Below, in pieces: positions 1 to 5,354 of a stretch of DNA of 5,354 nucleotides (positions are counted from its first letter, which is position 1; each line of letters opens with the position of its first letter). The notes beneath the pieces were generated by a model. It had not been told where the DNA came from and made no database searches. It saw nothing but the letters and a program-made list of their open reading frames with translations. The translations under genes were made by a program, and so were the position numbers. Origin of the DNA: Actinomycetales bacterium (GTDB lineage Bacteria > Actinomycetota > Actinomycetes > Mycobacteriales > Mycobacteriaceae); assembly GCA_012841845.1 (NCBI GenBank), contig DUTZ01000472.1, forward strand, positions 1 to 5,354, read 5' to 3'.

Positions 1-56
1 CACCACGGGCATCGGCCACACGCGCTGGGCCACCCACGGCCGCCCCAGCGACCGCA
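1..56 (+). repeat. Exact inverted copy of an internal glmS segment
   Basis: Bases 1-56 on the plus strand are identical to the reverse complement of 2466-2521. Translated on the plus strand from base 2 they give TTGIGHTRWATHGRPSDR, which is GlmS residues 70-87 including the TRWATHG glutaminase motif. Identity stops at base 57, where nnr sequence begins. The left limit is unknown because the match runs to the window edge. Nothing else of glmS is present here. A perfect 56-bp match to a housekeeping gene 2.4 kb away, in opposite orientation and cutting another gene, suggests a chimeric join or an assembly-graph contig end rather than a biological repeat. A real recent inverted duplication cannot be excluded. 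Confidence 0.93.
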
Positions 57-192
57 GCAGCGCCGCGGTGTGGTGCGCGACCCCCGCGGACGCGCGGCGC
101 ATCACCGCGTCCGGGTCGCCGGCGGCCGAGGCCGCGTCGAGCAGCGGCCTCTCGGCCGCGCGGATCTCCTCGACGGGGTGGGCTCGCCTCAC
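1..192 (-). CDS. nnr: NAD(P)H-hydrate epimerase/dehydratase (Nnr), 5' fragment interrupted at base 56
   Basis: The product would repair NADHX/NADPHX, the hydrated damaged forms of the cofactors. Only the start is visible. From GTG at 190-192 the frame reads MRRAHPVEEIRAAERPLL and continues with a VMRRAS...A helix. This matches the N-terminal pattern of actinobacterial bifunctional Nnr proteins (V..IRAAE.PLL, then MRRA). About 46 codons (57-192) are genuine. The frame stays open to base 1, but codons 47-64 are antisense glmS, and the GSGDNGGDAL-type loop expected next in the family is missing. The start is chosen because the family N-terminus lines up and no upstream in-frame start is nearby. 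It lies 4 bases after the stop of the membrane-protein gene with no clear Shine-Dalgarno, suggesting translational coupling. Identification rests on a short stretch, so it is good but not certain. Confidence 0.72.
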   Translation of the reverse strand, partial: MRRAHPVEEIRAAERPLLDAASAAGDPDAVMRRASAGVAHHTAALLRSLGRPWVAQRVWPMPVV

Positions 193-196
193 GGTG

Positions 197-802
197 TCAC
201 CCGCGCATCGTCCGTGCGGCCCGCAGCCGCTTGTGCTCGGCGAAGAAGACGGAGGAGGGACGGAGCCAGAACAGGACCACACCCGCGATCTGCAGGACCA
301 GCGCGAGCGCCCCGCCCAGCGCGTTGGGTCCCTGGGCGCTGAGGAGCGCGGGGACGCCGAACACGACGTTGAGGGCGACCAACACCGTGACGAGGGTCCG
401 GGCCCAGTTGCGGCCCTGGTACGCCAGGTACGCGAAGAGCCCCAGGAGCAGGGTGAAGACCAGGCCGCCGATGAGCCCGCCGTACACCGCGCCGGCGATC
501 ACCGACTCGAACTGCGCGGAATCGATCTCCGGCGGCGCGGTCCGCAGCGCCTCCTGCCGGGCCGCGTCGACAAGTGAGTCGATGGTCGCGAACGCGACCA
601 CGGTCGAGATCAGGCTGATCGCCACCGCACCGAGGAACGCCCACAGCGCGTAGCGCACCGTGGAGGGCCGCGCGGGCTCGGCCATCGCTCCCTGGTCCTG
701 CGGCACCGGGAACGGCTGGTCGCCGTAGCCGGGCGGCTGTCCGTACTGGGGCTGTCCGTACTGCGGCCCGGGGTACTGCTCCGGCTGCTGGGACGGGTTC
801 AC
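197..802 (-). CDS. Four-helix membrane protein with a Pro/Gln/Tyr/Gly-rich N-terminal tail
   Basis: I do not recognise a named family. The 201-residue product begins with a low-complexity tail (residues 1-45) containing PQYGQPQYGQPPGYG, typical of disordered cytoplasmic tails on actinobacterial membrane proteins. Four hydrophobic segments follow at about 52-74, 103-128, 134-154 and 162-180. A polar loop at 75-100 separates the first two, and the protein ends in a basic tail (HKRLRAARTMRG). There is no signal peptide and no catalytic motif. GTG at 800-802 is favoured because AGGAG lies 5 bases upstream on the minus strand. A longer open frame over this stretch (189-1049) has no family features and is a shadow. 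The gene lies 68 bp downstream of glmS and ends 4 bp before nnr, so it probably shares a transcript with nnr and perhaps glmS. The function is unknown; the position gives no direct clue beyond cell-envelope context. Confidence 0.85.
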   Translation of the reverse strand: MNPSQQPEQYPGPQYGQPQYGQPPGYGDQPFPVPQDQGAMAEPARPSTVRYALWAFLGAVAISLISTVVAFATIDSLVDAARQEALRTAPPEIDSAQFESVIAGAVYGGLIGGLVFTLLLGLFAYLAYQGRNWARTLVTVLVALNVVFGVPALLSAQGPNALGGALALVLQIAGVVLFWLRPSSVFFAEHKRLRAARTMRG

Positions 803-807
803 TTGCG

Positions 808-812
808 CTCCT
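808..812 (-). promoter_or_regulatory. Shine-Dalgarno AGGAG for the membrane-protein gene
   Basis: AGGAG on the minus strand, 5 bases before GTG at 802. It decides this start and contrasts with glmS and the hydrolase gene, which have no ribosome-binding site. It implies a transcript with a real 5' leader, either readthrough from glmS or a local promoter. Confidence 0.75.
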
Positions 813-838
813 GTGGGATCGACGTGGGTTCGGCGCGG

Positions 839-844
839 ATGCTA
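839..844 (-). promoter_or_regulatory. Possible -10 element (TAGCAT) ahead of the membrane-protein gene
   Basis: In the 68-bp gap after glmS, the minus strand reads TAGCAT, fitting the actinobacterial TANNNT -10 pattern. Initiation about 7 bases on would leave a leader of roughly 30 nt containing the AGGAG. No convincing -35 element lies at 16-18 bp, so this is a weak call. The gene may instead be read from glmS. Confidence 0.3.
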
Positions 845-860
845 GCCCGCCGCACCGCGC

Positions 861-881
861 CCGTGGGGTGTCACTCCACGG
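861..881 (-). terminator. Hairpin spanning the glmS stop codon (weak terminator candidate)
   Basis: CCGTGG (861-866) and CCACGG (876-881) are perfect inverted repeats. In the glmS RNA they give a 6-bp GC-rich stem, with an A/C mismatch and two further pairs inside. The glmS stop codon (871-873) lies within the apical part. There is no U-tract, so a classical Rho-independent terminator is unlikely. It could be a 3'-end-stabilising or attenuating structure between glmS and the downstream genes, or chance in GC-rich DNA. Confidence 0.3.
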
Positions 882-2727
882 TGACCGACTTGGCCAGATT
901 CCTCGGCTTGTCCACGTCGTAGCCGCGGGCGGCGGCCACCTCGGCGGCGAACGCCTGGTACGGGATGGTGGCCAGCAGGGGCTGGAGGAGCGTGGTCGAG
1001 GTGGGGATGGGGATGAAGTAGTCGGACAGGGGCCGCACCACGTCGTCACCCTCCTCGGCGATCACGATGGTCCGCGCGCCGCGGGCCTTGATCTCCTGGA
1101 TGTTGCTCACGAGCTTGGAGTGCAGGACGCCGCGGCCCTCGATGGGCGGCATCACCACGAAGACGGGCAGGCCGTCCTCGATGAGCGCGATGGGCCCGTG
1201 CTTGAGCTCACCCGCCGGGAAGCCCTCGGCGTGCATGTAGGCGAGCTCCTTGAGCTTGAGCGCGCCCTCGAGCGCCGTCGGGTAGCCCACGTGGCGGCCG
1301 AGGAACAGCACCGACTTGGAGTCGGCGAGCTCGCGCGCGATCGCCCGGACCGGCTCGAGCGAGTCCACGACACGCTGGATGAGCTCGGGCATCTTCTCGA
1401 GCTGCCGGAACTCCGAGGCCACCTCGTCGGGGTACTTGGTGCCGCGGGCCTGCGCCAGCGCCAGACCCACGAGGTAGTTGGCGGTGATCTGCGCGAGGTA
1501 GGCCTTGGTGGAGGCCACGCCGATCTCGGGGCCGGCGTGGGTGTAGAGCACCGCGTCGGACTCCCGGGGGATCTGCGAGCCGTTGGTGTTGCACACGGCG
1601 AGGACGCGGGCCTTCTGCGACTTGGCGTGGCGGACGGCCTCGAGGGTGTCGGCGGTCTCTCCGGACTGGGAGATGGCGACGACGAGGGTGGACCGGTCGA
1701 GCACCGGGTCCCGGTACCGGAATTCCGACGCGATCTCGACCTCGCAGGGCAGCCGCGTCCAGTGTTCGATCGCGTACTTGGCCACGAGCCCCGAGTGGTA
1801 GGCGCTGCCGCAGGCCACGATGAAGACCTTGTCCACGTCGCGCAGCTCCTGGTCGGAGATCCGCTGCTCGTCGAGCACGATCCGGCCGTCGTGGAAGTGC
1901 CCGAGGAGGGTGTCGGCGACCGCGTCGGGCTGCTCGGCGATCTCCTTGAGCATGAAGAAGTCGTAGCCGCCCTTCTCGGCGGCCTCGAGGTCCCAGTCGA
2001 TGCGGAAGGGGCGGCCCTCGGCGGGCTCGCCGGCGAAGTCGGTGATCTCGTAGCCGTCGGCCCGCATCACCACCACCGTGTCCTGGCCCAGCTCCACGGC
2101 GTCGCGGGTGTGGTCGATGAAGGCGGCCACGTCGGAGCCGAGGAACATCTCGTCCTCCCCCACGCCCAGGACGAGCGGGGTGGAGCGGCGGGCCGCGACC
2201 AGCGTGTCGGGGTGGTCGGCGTGGCTGAACACCAGCGTGAAGGCGCCCTCGAGGCGGTTCAGGACGGCGCGGCAGGAGGCCACGAAGTCGCCGGCGGTGG
2301 GGCCGTCGTCCATCGCGCGCGCGAGCAGGTGGGCGGCCACCTCCGAGTCCGTGTCCGAGACGAGGTCGACGCCGGCGGCCTCCAGCTCGTGCCGCAGGGG
2401 CGCGAAGTTCTCGATGATGCCGTTGTGGACGATCGCGACCTCGCCCGACACGTGCGGGTGGGCGTTGCGGTCGCTGGGGCGGCCGTGGGTGGCCCAGCGC
2501 GTGTGGCCGATGCCCGTGGTGCCGGCGAAGGAGCCGCGGCCGGCGGCGTCGAGGGCGGCCTCGAGATTGGCGAGCTTGCCCTCCTTCTTCTCCACCCGGG
2601 TCGCCCCGGCGCCGTCGAGCACCGCCACCCCGGAGGAGTCGTACCCGCGGTACTCCATCCGGCGCAGGGCCTCCACGACGACCGGCAGAGCGGCCTGATG
2701 ACCCACGTATCCGACGATTCCGCACAT
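871..2727 (-). CDS. glmS: Glutamine--fructose-6-phosphate aminotransferase (isomerizing)
   Basis: GlmS is cytoplasmic and converts fructose-6-phosphate plus glutamine to glucosamine-6-phosphate and glutamate, the committed step to UDP-GlcNAc. The 618-residue product is full length for the family. Residues 1-~220 are the class II glutaminase domain: Cys2 becomes the N-terminal nucleophile after Met removal (MCGIVGYVG), with TRWATHG (76-82), HNGIIEN (101-107) and DTDSE (125-129). Two SIS sugar-isomerase domains follow, with CGSAYHSG (306-313), SEFRYRDP (334-341), ISQSGETADT (352-361) and ELKHGPIALI (507-516). The C-terminus DVDKPRNLAKSVTVE is the invariant GlmS tail. ATG at 2725-2727 is required to place Cys2; the frame is open 79 codons further upstream but that part is not GlmS. 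The transcript looks leaderless. Codons 70-87 recur inverted at the left window edge. No frameshift or missing catalytic residue is seen. Confidence 0.99.
   Translation of the reverse strand: MCGIVGYVGHQAALPVVVEALRRMEYRGYDSSGVAVLDGAGATRVEKKEGKLANLEAALDAAGRGSFAGTTGIGHTRWATHGRPSDRNAHPHVSGEVAIVHNGIIENFAPLRHELEAAGVDLVSDTDSEVAAHLLARAMDDGPTAGDFVASCRAVLNRLEGAFTLVFSHADHPDTLVAARRSTPLVLGVGEDEMFLGSDVAAFIDHTRDAVELGQDTVVVMRADGYEITDFAGEPAEGRPFRIDWDLEAAEKGGYDFFMLKEIAEQPDAVADTLLGHFHDGRIVLDEQRISDQELRDVDKVFIVACGSAYHSGLVAKYAIEHWTRLPCEVEIASEFRYRDPVLDRSTLVVAISQSGETADTLEAVRHAKSQKARVLAVCNTNGSQIPRESDAVLYTHAGPEIGVASTKAYLAQITANYLVGLALAQARGTKYPDEVASEFRQLEKMPELIQRVVDSLEPVRAIARELADSKSVLFLGRHVGYPTALEGALKLKELAYMHAEGFPAGELKHGPIALIEDGLPVFVVMPPIEGRGVLHSKLVSNIQEIKARGARTIVIAEEGDDVVRPLSDYFIPIPTSTTLLQPLLATIPYQAFAAEVAAARGYDVDKPRNLAKSVTVE
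2466..2521 (-). repeat. glmS-internal partner of the 56-bp inverted repeat
   Basis: This is the native copy, inside the glutaminase domain of glmS and essential to it. Its reverse complement equals bases 1-56 exactly, and the next base beyond the right end of the match (2465) differs from base 57. Confidence 0.93.
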
Positions 2728-2734
2728 GCGCGCC

Positions 2735-2740
2735 AGTGTA
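2735..2740 (-). promoter_or_regulatory. glmS -10 element (TACACT) of a leaderless promoter
   Basis: The minus strand reads TACACT, then seven bases (GGCGCGC), then the glmS ATG. A TANNNT hexamer ending 7 bases before the start codon puts the transcription start at the A of ATG, the standard layout of leaderless actinobacterial genes. There is no Shine-Dalgarno sequence and no recognisable -35. If correct, the mRNA has no 5' leader, leaving no room for a Bacillus-type glmS ribozyme or riboswitch. Confidence 0.65.
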
Positions 2741-2785
2741 GTCACGCGGGTCGGCCCGCCCCGGCACCGTCCGGCGCGGCGAGGC

Positions 2786-2791
2786 GATACT
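2786..2791 (+). promoter_or_regulatory. -10 element (GATACT) for the hydrolase gene, probably leaderless
   Basis: GATACT lies 9 bases before GTG at 2801 in the plus strand. It is a fair actinobacterial -10, and no Shine-Dalgarno sequence is present. The spacing fits a leaderless or nearly leaderless transcript. It is divergent from the glmS -10, with 45 bp between the two hexamers, so RNA polymerase or regulator binding at one promoter could affect the other. Confidence 0.5.
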
Positions 2792-2800
2792 GTGGCAACC

Positions 2801-3673
2801 GTGGCCACCAAGACCAAGAATCTCCTCGACACGCTGAGCCGCCGCGGCCCCCACGGGGTCGACACGGGAGATCTCGGGTTCACCGGAACCCCGGGCACCG
2901 TGTTCGTCCCCCGCAGCGTGGACTCCCCCGCGCCCCTGGTGGCGTTCGCCCACGACTGGACCAAGGGGCCCCGGCACTACGTCGACACGCTCAAACACCT
3001 CGCCTCGTGGGGCTTCGTGGTGGTCGCGCCCGACACGGACACCTCGGGGCGGCCCCACCACCAGCACTTCGCCGACCACCTGTCGGCCGCGATCGAGGAC
3101 GTCCTCGTGGCGCGCCTGGGCCGCGGCTCCGTGCGCGCCGATCCGCGACGCATCGCGGTGGCCGGGCACGGGCTCGGCGGCGGGGTGGCCGCGCTGCTGG
3201 CCTCCCAGCGCACGGACATCGACGCGGTGGCCATGGTCTTCCCCAAGGACACCGTCCCGTCCGCGGCGGACGGCGCCGTCTACAGCGACTCCTCCGCACT
3301 GATCCTGTCGGCCTCGGGCGGCGTCCAGGCCGAGGACGCGCGGTCGCTCCACCTGGCGTGGCGGGGCCCCCTCGTCCACCGGCGGCTGGAGAACGCGATC
3401 GAGCGCGGATTCGTGGAGCGCAACCCGCTGCTGGACGGGGTCGGCCTCGCGGACCCGGACAAGCGGACGCACCGCGCCGTGCGGCCGCTGCTCGCCGGCT
3501 ACCTGCTGGCGACCCTGGCCGGGGACGACACCTACTCGGCGTTCGCCGACCCGGAGGAGAAGATCAAGAACTCCACCGCGGTGACCTACGAGATGCTCGA
3601 GGCGGAGGAGGACGACCTGCTCGTCGACGCCCCGCCGCTGCTGAGGTTCGTCAAGTCCTTCACCGGCGGCTGA
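2801..3673 (+). CDS. Alpha/beta-hydrolase-fold protein lacking the nucleophile serine (probable pseudo-enzyme)
   Basis: The 290-residue product has no signal peptide and is probably cytoplasmic. It resembles the polyester-hydrolase/chlorophyllase/dienelactone-hydrolase branch of the alpha/beta hydrolases. A first core strand (PGTVFVPRS, 31-39) is followed by PLVAFAHDW (45-53), LASWGFVVVAPDTD (67-80) and the elbow IAVAGHGLGGGVAALLAS (118-135). The C-terminal helix HRAVRPLLAGYLLATLAGDDTY (224-245) is of the type ending this family. The elbow normally reads GHSxGG, but here it is GHGLGG, so residue 124 is Gly (codon GGG). No clear acid or His-containing loop appears where the rest of the triad should sit. 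The fold looks conserved but classical hydrolysis unlikely. GTG 2801 was chosen for the -10 spacing; GTG 2792 and ATG 2726 are in-frame alternatives, the last overlapping glmS. It is divergent from glmS and its role is unknown. Confidence 0.85.
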   Translation: MATKTKNLLDTLSRRGPHGVDTGDLGFTGTPGTVFVPRSVDSPAPLVAFAHDWTKGPRHYVDTLKHLASWGFVVVAPDTDTSGRPHHQHFADHLSAAIEDVLVARLGRGSVRADPRRIAVAGHGLGGGVAALLASQRTDIDAVAMVFPKDTVPSAADGAVYSDSSALILSASGGVQAEDARSLHLAWRGPLVHRRLENAIERGFVERNPLLDGVGLADPDKRTHRAVRPLLAGYLLATLAGDDTYSAFADPEEKIKNSTAVTYEMLEAEEDDLLVDAPPLLRFVKSFTGG

Positions 3674-3702
3674 GCCCTCCCGGTCGGCCTCCCCGCCCCG
3701 GC

Positions 3703-3717
3703 CGGCAGCGACTGCCG
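3703..3717 (+). terminator. Hairpin downstream of the hydrolase gene (candidate terminator)
   Basis: CGGCAG, a CGA loop and CTGCCG form a perfect 6-bp stem starting 30 bases after the stop codon. There is no U-tract, which is common for actinobacterial intrinsic terminators, so the call rests on position and structure only. An alternative 6-bp pairing (GTCGGC 3683-3688 with GCCGAC 3714-3719) competes with it. Confidence 0.4.
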
Positions 3718-3728
3718 ACGGATGCTCC

Positions 3729-3833
3729 GGTGATTCGCTCACTCGCGCACCCGGACGCTCCCTCTCTCTGGAGGTTCCACCGCGTCGCCGGCGCTCGCAC
3801 CCCGCGCTGACCACCCGAAGTGAGCGAATCACC
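3729..3833. repeat. 15-bp perfect inverted repeat with a 75-bp spacer
   Basis: GGTGATTCGCTCACT at 3729-3743 is the exact reverse complement of AGTGAGCGAATCACC at 3819-3833, and pairing stops sharply on both sides. In RNA this would be a 15-bp stem with a 75-nt loop; in DNA it is a spaced pair of identical sites. Position between convergent genes fits a REP/BIME-like element, a bidirectional 3'-end structure or a protein-binding pair. The sequence does not choose between these. Confidence 0.85.
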
Positions 3834-4038
3834 CCGTACAGACTGCGCGAATCAGTTCGGCCAGTCCGTTTCGCACAGCCCCCACAGCCAGATTCGCTCA
3901 CCCGCCGACCCGCGGAGCGCCGACGCCCTGCCCGGCGACACCGGGTGGCCCCGACCCACGCGACGAGTGGGCCCTCTGTTGCTCGTGTGACGGCAGCTGG
4001 ACCGGTGCAGCGCGGATCCACGTGAGCGAGTGAGCGAA
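3734..4038. repeat. Interspersed TTCGCTCAC motif family bounded by inverted 17-bp copies
   Basis: The left end (3734-3750) reads TTCGCTCACTCGCGCAC. The minus strand of 4022-4038 reads TTCGCTCACTCGCTCAC, a 16/17 match in inverted orientation. Each holds two similar half-sites in tandem (TCGCTCAC then TCGCKCAC). Inside lie another full copy at 3819-3831 (minus), a copy at 3891-3901 (plus, GATTCGCTCAC), and degenerate copies at 3842-3854 (minus, TGATTCGCGCAGT) and about 3868-3878 (plus, GTTTCGCACAG). I see no target-site duplication outside the 17-bp ends, so a MITE-like element is only one option beside REP elements or operator arrays. Confidence 0.65.
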
Positions 4039-4068
4039 ACGTCAGAGCGTCGTGAACGCATGGACCCT

Positions 4069-4113
4069 GTCCCGGCAGCCCGGGTCCCGGAAACCCAGGT
4101 CCCGGCGCCCCGG
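4069..4113. repeat. Three imperfect 15-bp tandem units next to the glmM stop
   Basis: The units are GTCCCGGCAGCCCGG (4069-4083), GTCCCGGAAACCCAG (4084-4098) and GTCCCGGCGCCCCGG (4099-4113). All share GTCCCGG and a C-rich second half. The array ends 10 bp before the glmM stop codon. On the minus strand 4098-4080 can fold into a 6-bp stem (CUGGGU/ACCCGG, one G-U pair) with a 7-nt loop, so it may contribute to the glmM 3' end. Confidence 0.7.
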
Positions 4114-4123
4114 CGCAACCGGC

Positions 4124-5354
4124 TCAGACCGCGGCCACGACCTCGGCCAGCCGGTCGGCCACGGCCCGGGCGAGGTCGGCGTCCTCGGCCTCGACCATGA
4201 CGCGGACCAGCTGCTCGGTCCCCGACGGCCGCAGCAGCACCCGTCCGCCCGACCCGAGCCCGGCCACCTCGGCGGCCACGGCGTCGGAGACGGACTCCGA
4301 CGCGGCCACCGCCGCCTTGTCGCCGACGGGCACGTTGACCAGCACCTGCGGCAGCACCGTCATCACGCCCGCGAGCTGGGCGAGCGTCGAGCCGGTCTCG
4401 GCCATCCGGGACATGATCCGCAGGCCGGTGAGCACGCCGTCGCCGGTCGTCGCGTGCGCCGGCAGCACCAGGTGGCCGGACTGCTCGCCGCCCAGGCTGA
4501 ACCCACCCTCGCGGAGGCGCTCGAGCACGTAGCGGTCGCCCACCTTGGTCTCGGTGACCTCGATCCCCGCGGCCTGCATGGCCACCTTGAGTCCGAGGTT
4601 GCTCATGACCGTGGCCACGAGCGTGTCGCCGGCCAGCTCGCCCGCGTCGCGCATCGCCAGCGCGAGGATCGCCATGATCTGGTCGCCGTCGACGACCTCC
4701 CCGGAGGCGTCCACGGCGAGGCACCGGTCGGCGTCGCCGTCGTGGGCCAGACCCAGGTCGGCGCCGTGCTCGCGCACGGCGGCGCGGACGTCGTCGAGGT
4801 GGGTCGAACCACAGTCGTCGTTGATGTTGTAGCCGTCGGGCGTGGAGTGGATGTCGATCACCGTGGCGCCCGCCGCCCGGTAGGCGCGGGGCGCGGCCTG
4901 GCTCGCGGCGCCGTTGGCGCAGTCCACGACCACGGTGAGCCCGTCGAGCCGGTTCGGGGTCGAGGCGAGCAGATGGGCGACGTAGCCCTCCAGGGCCTCC
5001 TCGGGGGTGGCCTGCGTGATGCGACCGATCGCCGAGCCGGTGGGTCCGGTGACGGGCCCGTCGCCGAGCGCCGCCTCGATGCGGTCCTCCACCTCGTCGT
5101 CGAGCTTGTGCCCGCCGGCGGTGAAGAACTTGATGCCGTTGTCCGGCATCGGGTTGTGGGAGGCCGAGATGACCGCGCCCAGCGCGGCCCCGTGCTGCGC
5201 GGTGAGGTGCGCGACGGCCGGCGTGGGCAGCTCGCCCACCAGCAGGACGTCGACGCCCTGACTGGCCAGCCCCGCGGCGAGCGCCGCCTCGAGCATCTCC
5301 CCCGACACGCGCGGGTCGCGGCCCACCACGGCCAGCGGCCGCTCCGACCCCGCC
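4124..5354 (-). CDS. glmM: Phosphoglucosamine mutase, N-terminus beyond the right edge
   Basis: GlmM is cytoplasmic and interconverts glucosamine-6-phosphate and glucosamine-1-phosphate, the step after GlmS. About 409 residues are visible of a family length near 445. The missing part should carry the FGTDGVRG start motif. The edge reads [19 protein letters not shown] in frame. The active-site phosphoserine loop [12 protein letters not shown] has its catalytic Ser codon at 5159-5161. The metal-binding loop DGDADR is at 4724-4741, the sugar-specificity loop GEQSGH near 4472-4489, and the phosphate-binding loop RPSGTE at 4214-4231. All key residues are intact, and the four alpha-D-phosphohexomutase domains are present in order apart from the missing start. 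GTG 5329 is an internal codon, not the start. Phosphopentomutase or phosphomannomutase is excluded by GEQSGH and the close match to GlmM. Confidence 0.98.
   Translation of the reverse strand, partial: AGSERPLAVVGRDPRVSGEMLEAALAAGLASQGVDVLLVGELPTPAVAHLTAQHGAALGAVISASHNPMPDNGIKFFTAGGHKLDDEVEDRIEAALGDGPVTGPTGSAIGRITQATPEEALEGYVAHLLASTPNRLDGLTVVVDCANGAASQAAPRAYRAAGATVIDIHSTPDGYNINDDCGSTHLDDVRAAVREHGADLGLAHDGDADRCLAVDASGEVVDGDQIMAILALAMRDAGELAGDTLVATVMSNLGLKVAMQAAGIEVTETKVGDRYVLERLREGGFSLGGEQSGHLVLPAHATTGDGVLTGLRIMSRMAETGSTLAQLAGVMTVLPQVLVNVPVGDKAAVAASESVSDAVAAEVAGLGSGGRVLLRPSGTEQLVRVMVEAEDADLARAVADRLAEVVAAV

Larger units (their letters stand above)
3674..4123. other. 450-bp convergent intergenic region with repeats, no gene seen
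   Basis: This stretch separates two gene 3' ends (hydrolase and glmM). Frames open here are extensions of antisense shadows, with no family motifs and no start with a good ribosome site. It contains a small hairpin after the hydrolase, a 15-bp perfect inverted repeat, further copies of a TTCGCTCAC motif in both orientations, and a 15-bp tandem repeat next to the glmM stop. Small hairpins also occur at 3931-3945 (CCCGG/CCGGG) and 3955-3971 (CCCAC/GTGGG). No tRNA or other RNA gene was recognised. Confidence 0.7.

Noticed and set aside
68..577. Plus-strand frames over the membrane-protein gene
   Set aside because: They are antisense shadows with no ribosome site or domain features. The minus-strand gene has clear membrane helices and a Shine-Dalgarno site.
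2726..2800. 25-codon N-terminal extension of the hydrolase from ATG 2726
   Set aside because: It would overlap the glmS start codon and both promoters, its residues are Arg/Pro-rich without fold relevance, and GTG 2801 has a better-placed -10.
2728..2800. glmS ribozyme or riboswitch in the glmS leader
   Set aside because: Only 73 bp lie upstream and the promoter sits 7 bases from ATG, so there is no leader to hold it.
2728..2964. 79-codon N-terminal extension of glmS
   Set aside because: It would bury the catalytic Cys, which must follow the initiator Met. It also overlaps the divergent gene, and a -10 element lies just before ATG 2727.
868..3810. Very long plus-strand open frame (980 codons) antisense to glmS
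   Set aside because: It is rich in G, V, H, R, D and E with no domain motif, typical of the antisense frame of a high-GC gene. glmS on the other strand is certain.
1208..4021. 937-codon minus-strand open frame across the glmS N-terminal half and the hydrolase
   Set aside because: It is an Arg/Gly/Pro-rich out-of-frame shadow that crosses two well-supported genes and the intergenic gap.
3734..4038. CRISPR array
   Set aside because: The motif copies are short, alternate in orientation and have irregular spacing. There are no cas genes.
3852..4724. 290-codon minus-strand frame overlapping glmM and the gap
   Set aside because: It is out of frame with glmM, Arg/Gly-rich low complexity, and runs into repeat sequence.

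Overview
The window comes from a very GC-rich genome with many GTG starts, leaderless promoters and actinobacterial protein sequences. It is most likely a member of the Mycobacteriales (Dietzia/Gordonia/Rhodococcus-like). The genus is a guess; the order rests on the protein sequences and the gene neighbourhood.

Layout from left to right. Positions 1-56 are an exact inverted copy of an internal piece of glmS (2466-2521). It is fused to the first ~46 codons of an nnr-type NAD(P)H-hydrate epimerase/dehydratase gene on the minus strand (from 192 leftward). A 201-residue four-helix membrane protein (197-802, minus) ends 4 bases before nnr begins. glmS (871-2727, minus) is complete. A 73-bp divergent gap (2728-2800) carries two back-to-back -10 elements. 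An alpha/beta-hydrolase-fold protein (2801-3673, plus) follows, and its serine-nucleophile motif has Gly where Ser is expected. A 450-bp convergent gap (3674-4123) holds inverted copies of a TTCGCTCAC-type motif and a 15-bp tandem repeat. glmM (4124 to the right edge, minus) lacks only its N-terminus.

How the genes work together: GlmS makes glucosamine-6-phosphate from fructose-6-phosphate and glutamine, and GlmM isomerises it to glucosamine-1-phosphate. These are the first two steps toward UDP-GlcNAc for peptidoglycan and arabinogalactan linkage. nnr repairs hydrated NAD(P)H. Clustering of glmM, glmS and nnr is familiar from mycobacteria. The metabolic core is ordinary. The parts that deserve attention are the 56-bp inverted glmS copy that cuts nnr (probably an assembly or amplification chimera, or a contig end), the apparently inactive hydrolase, and the repeat-bearing convergent gap. 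I see no convincing new multi-gene system.
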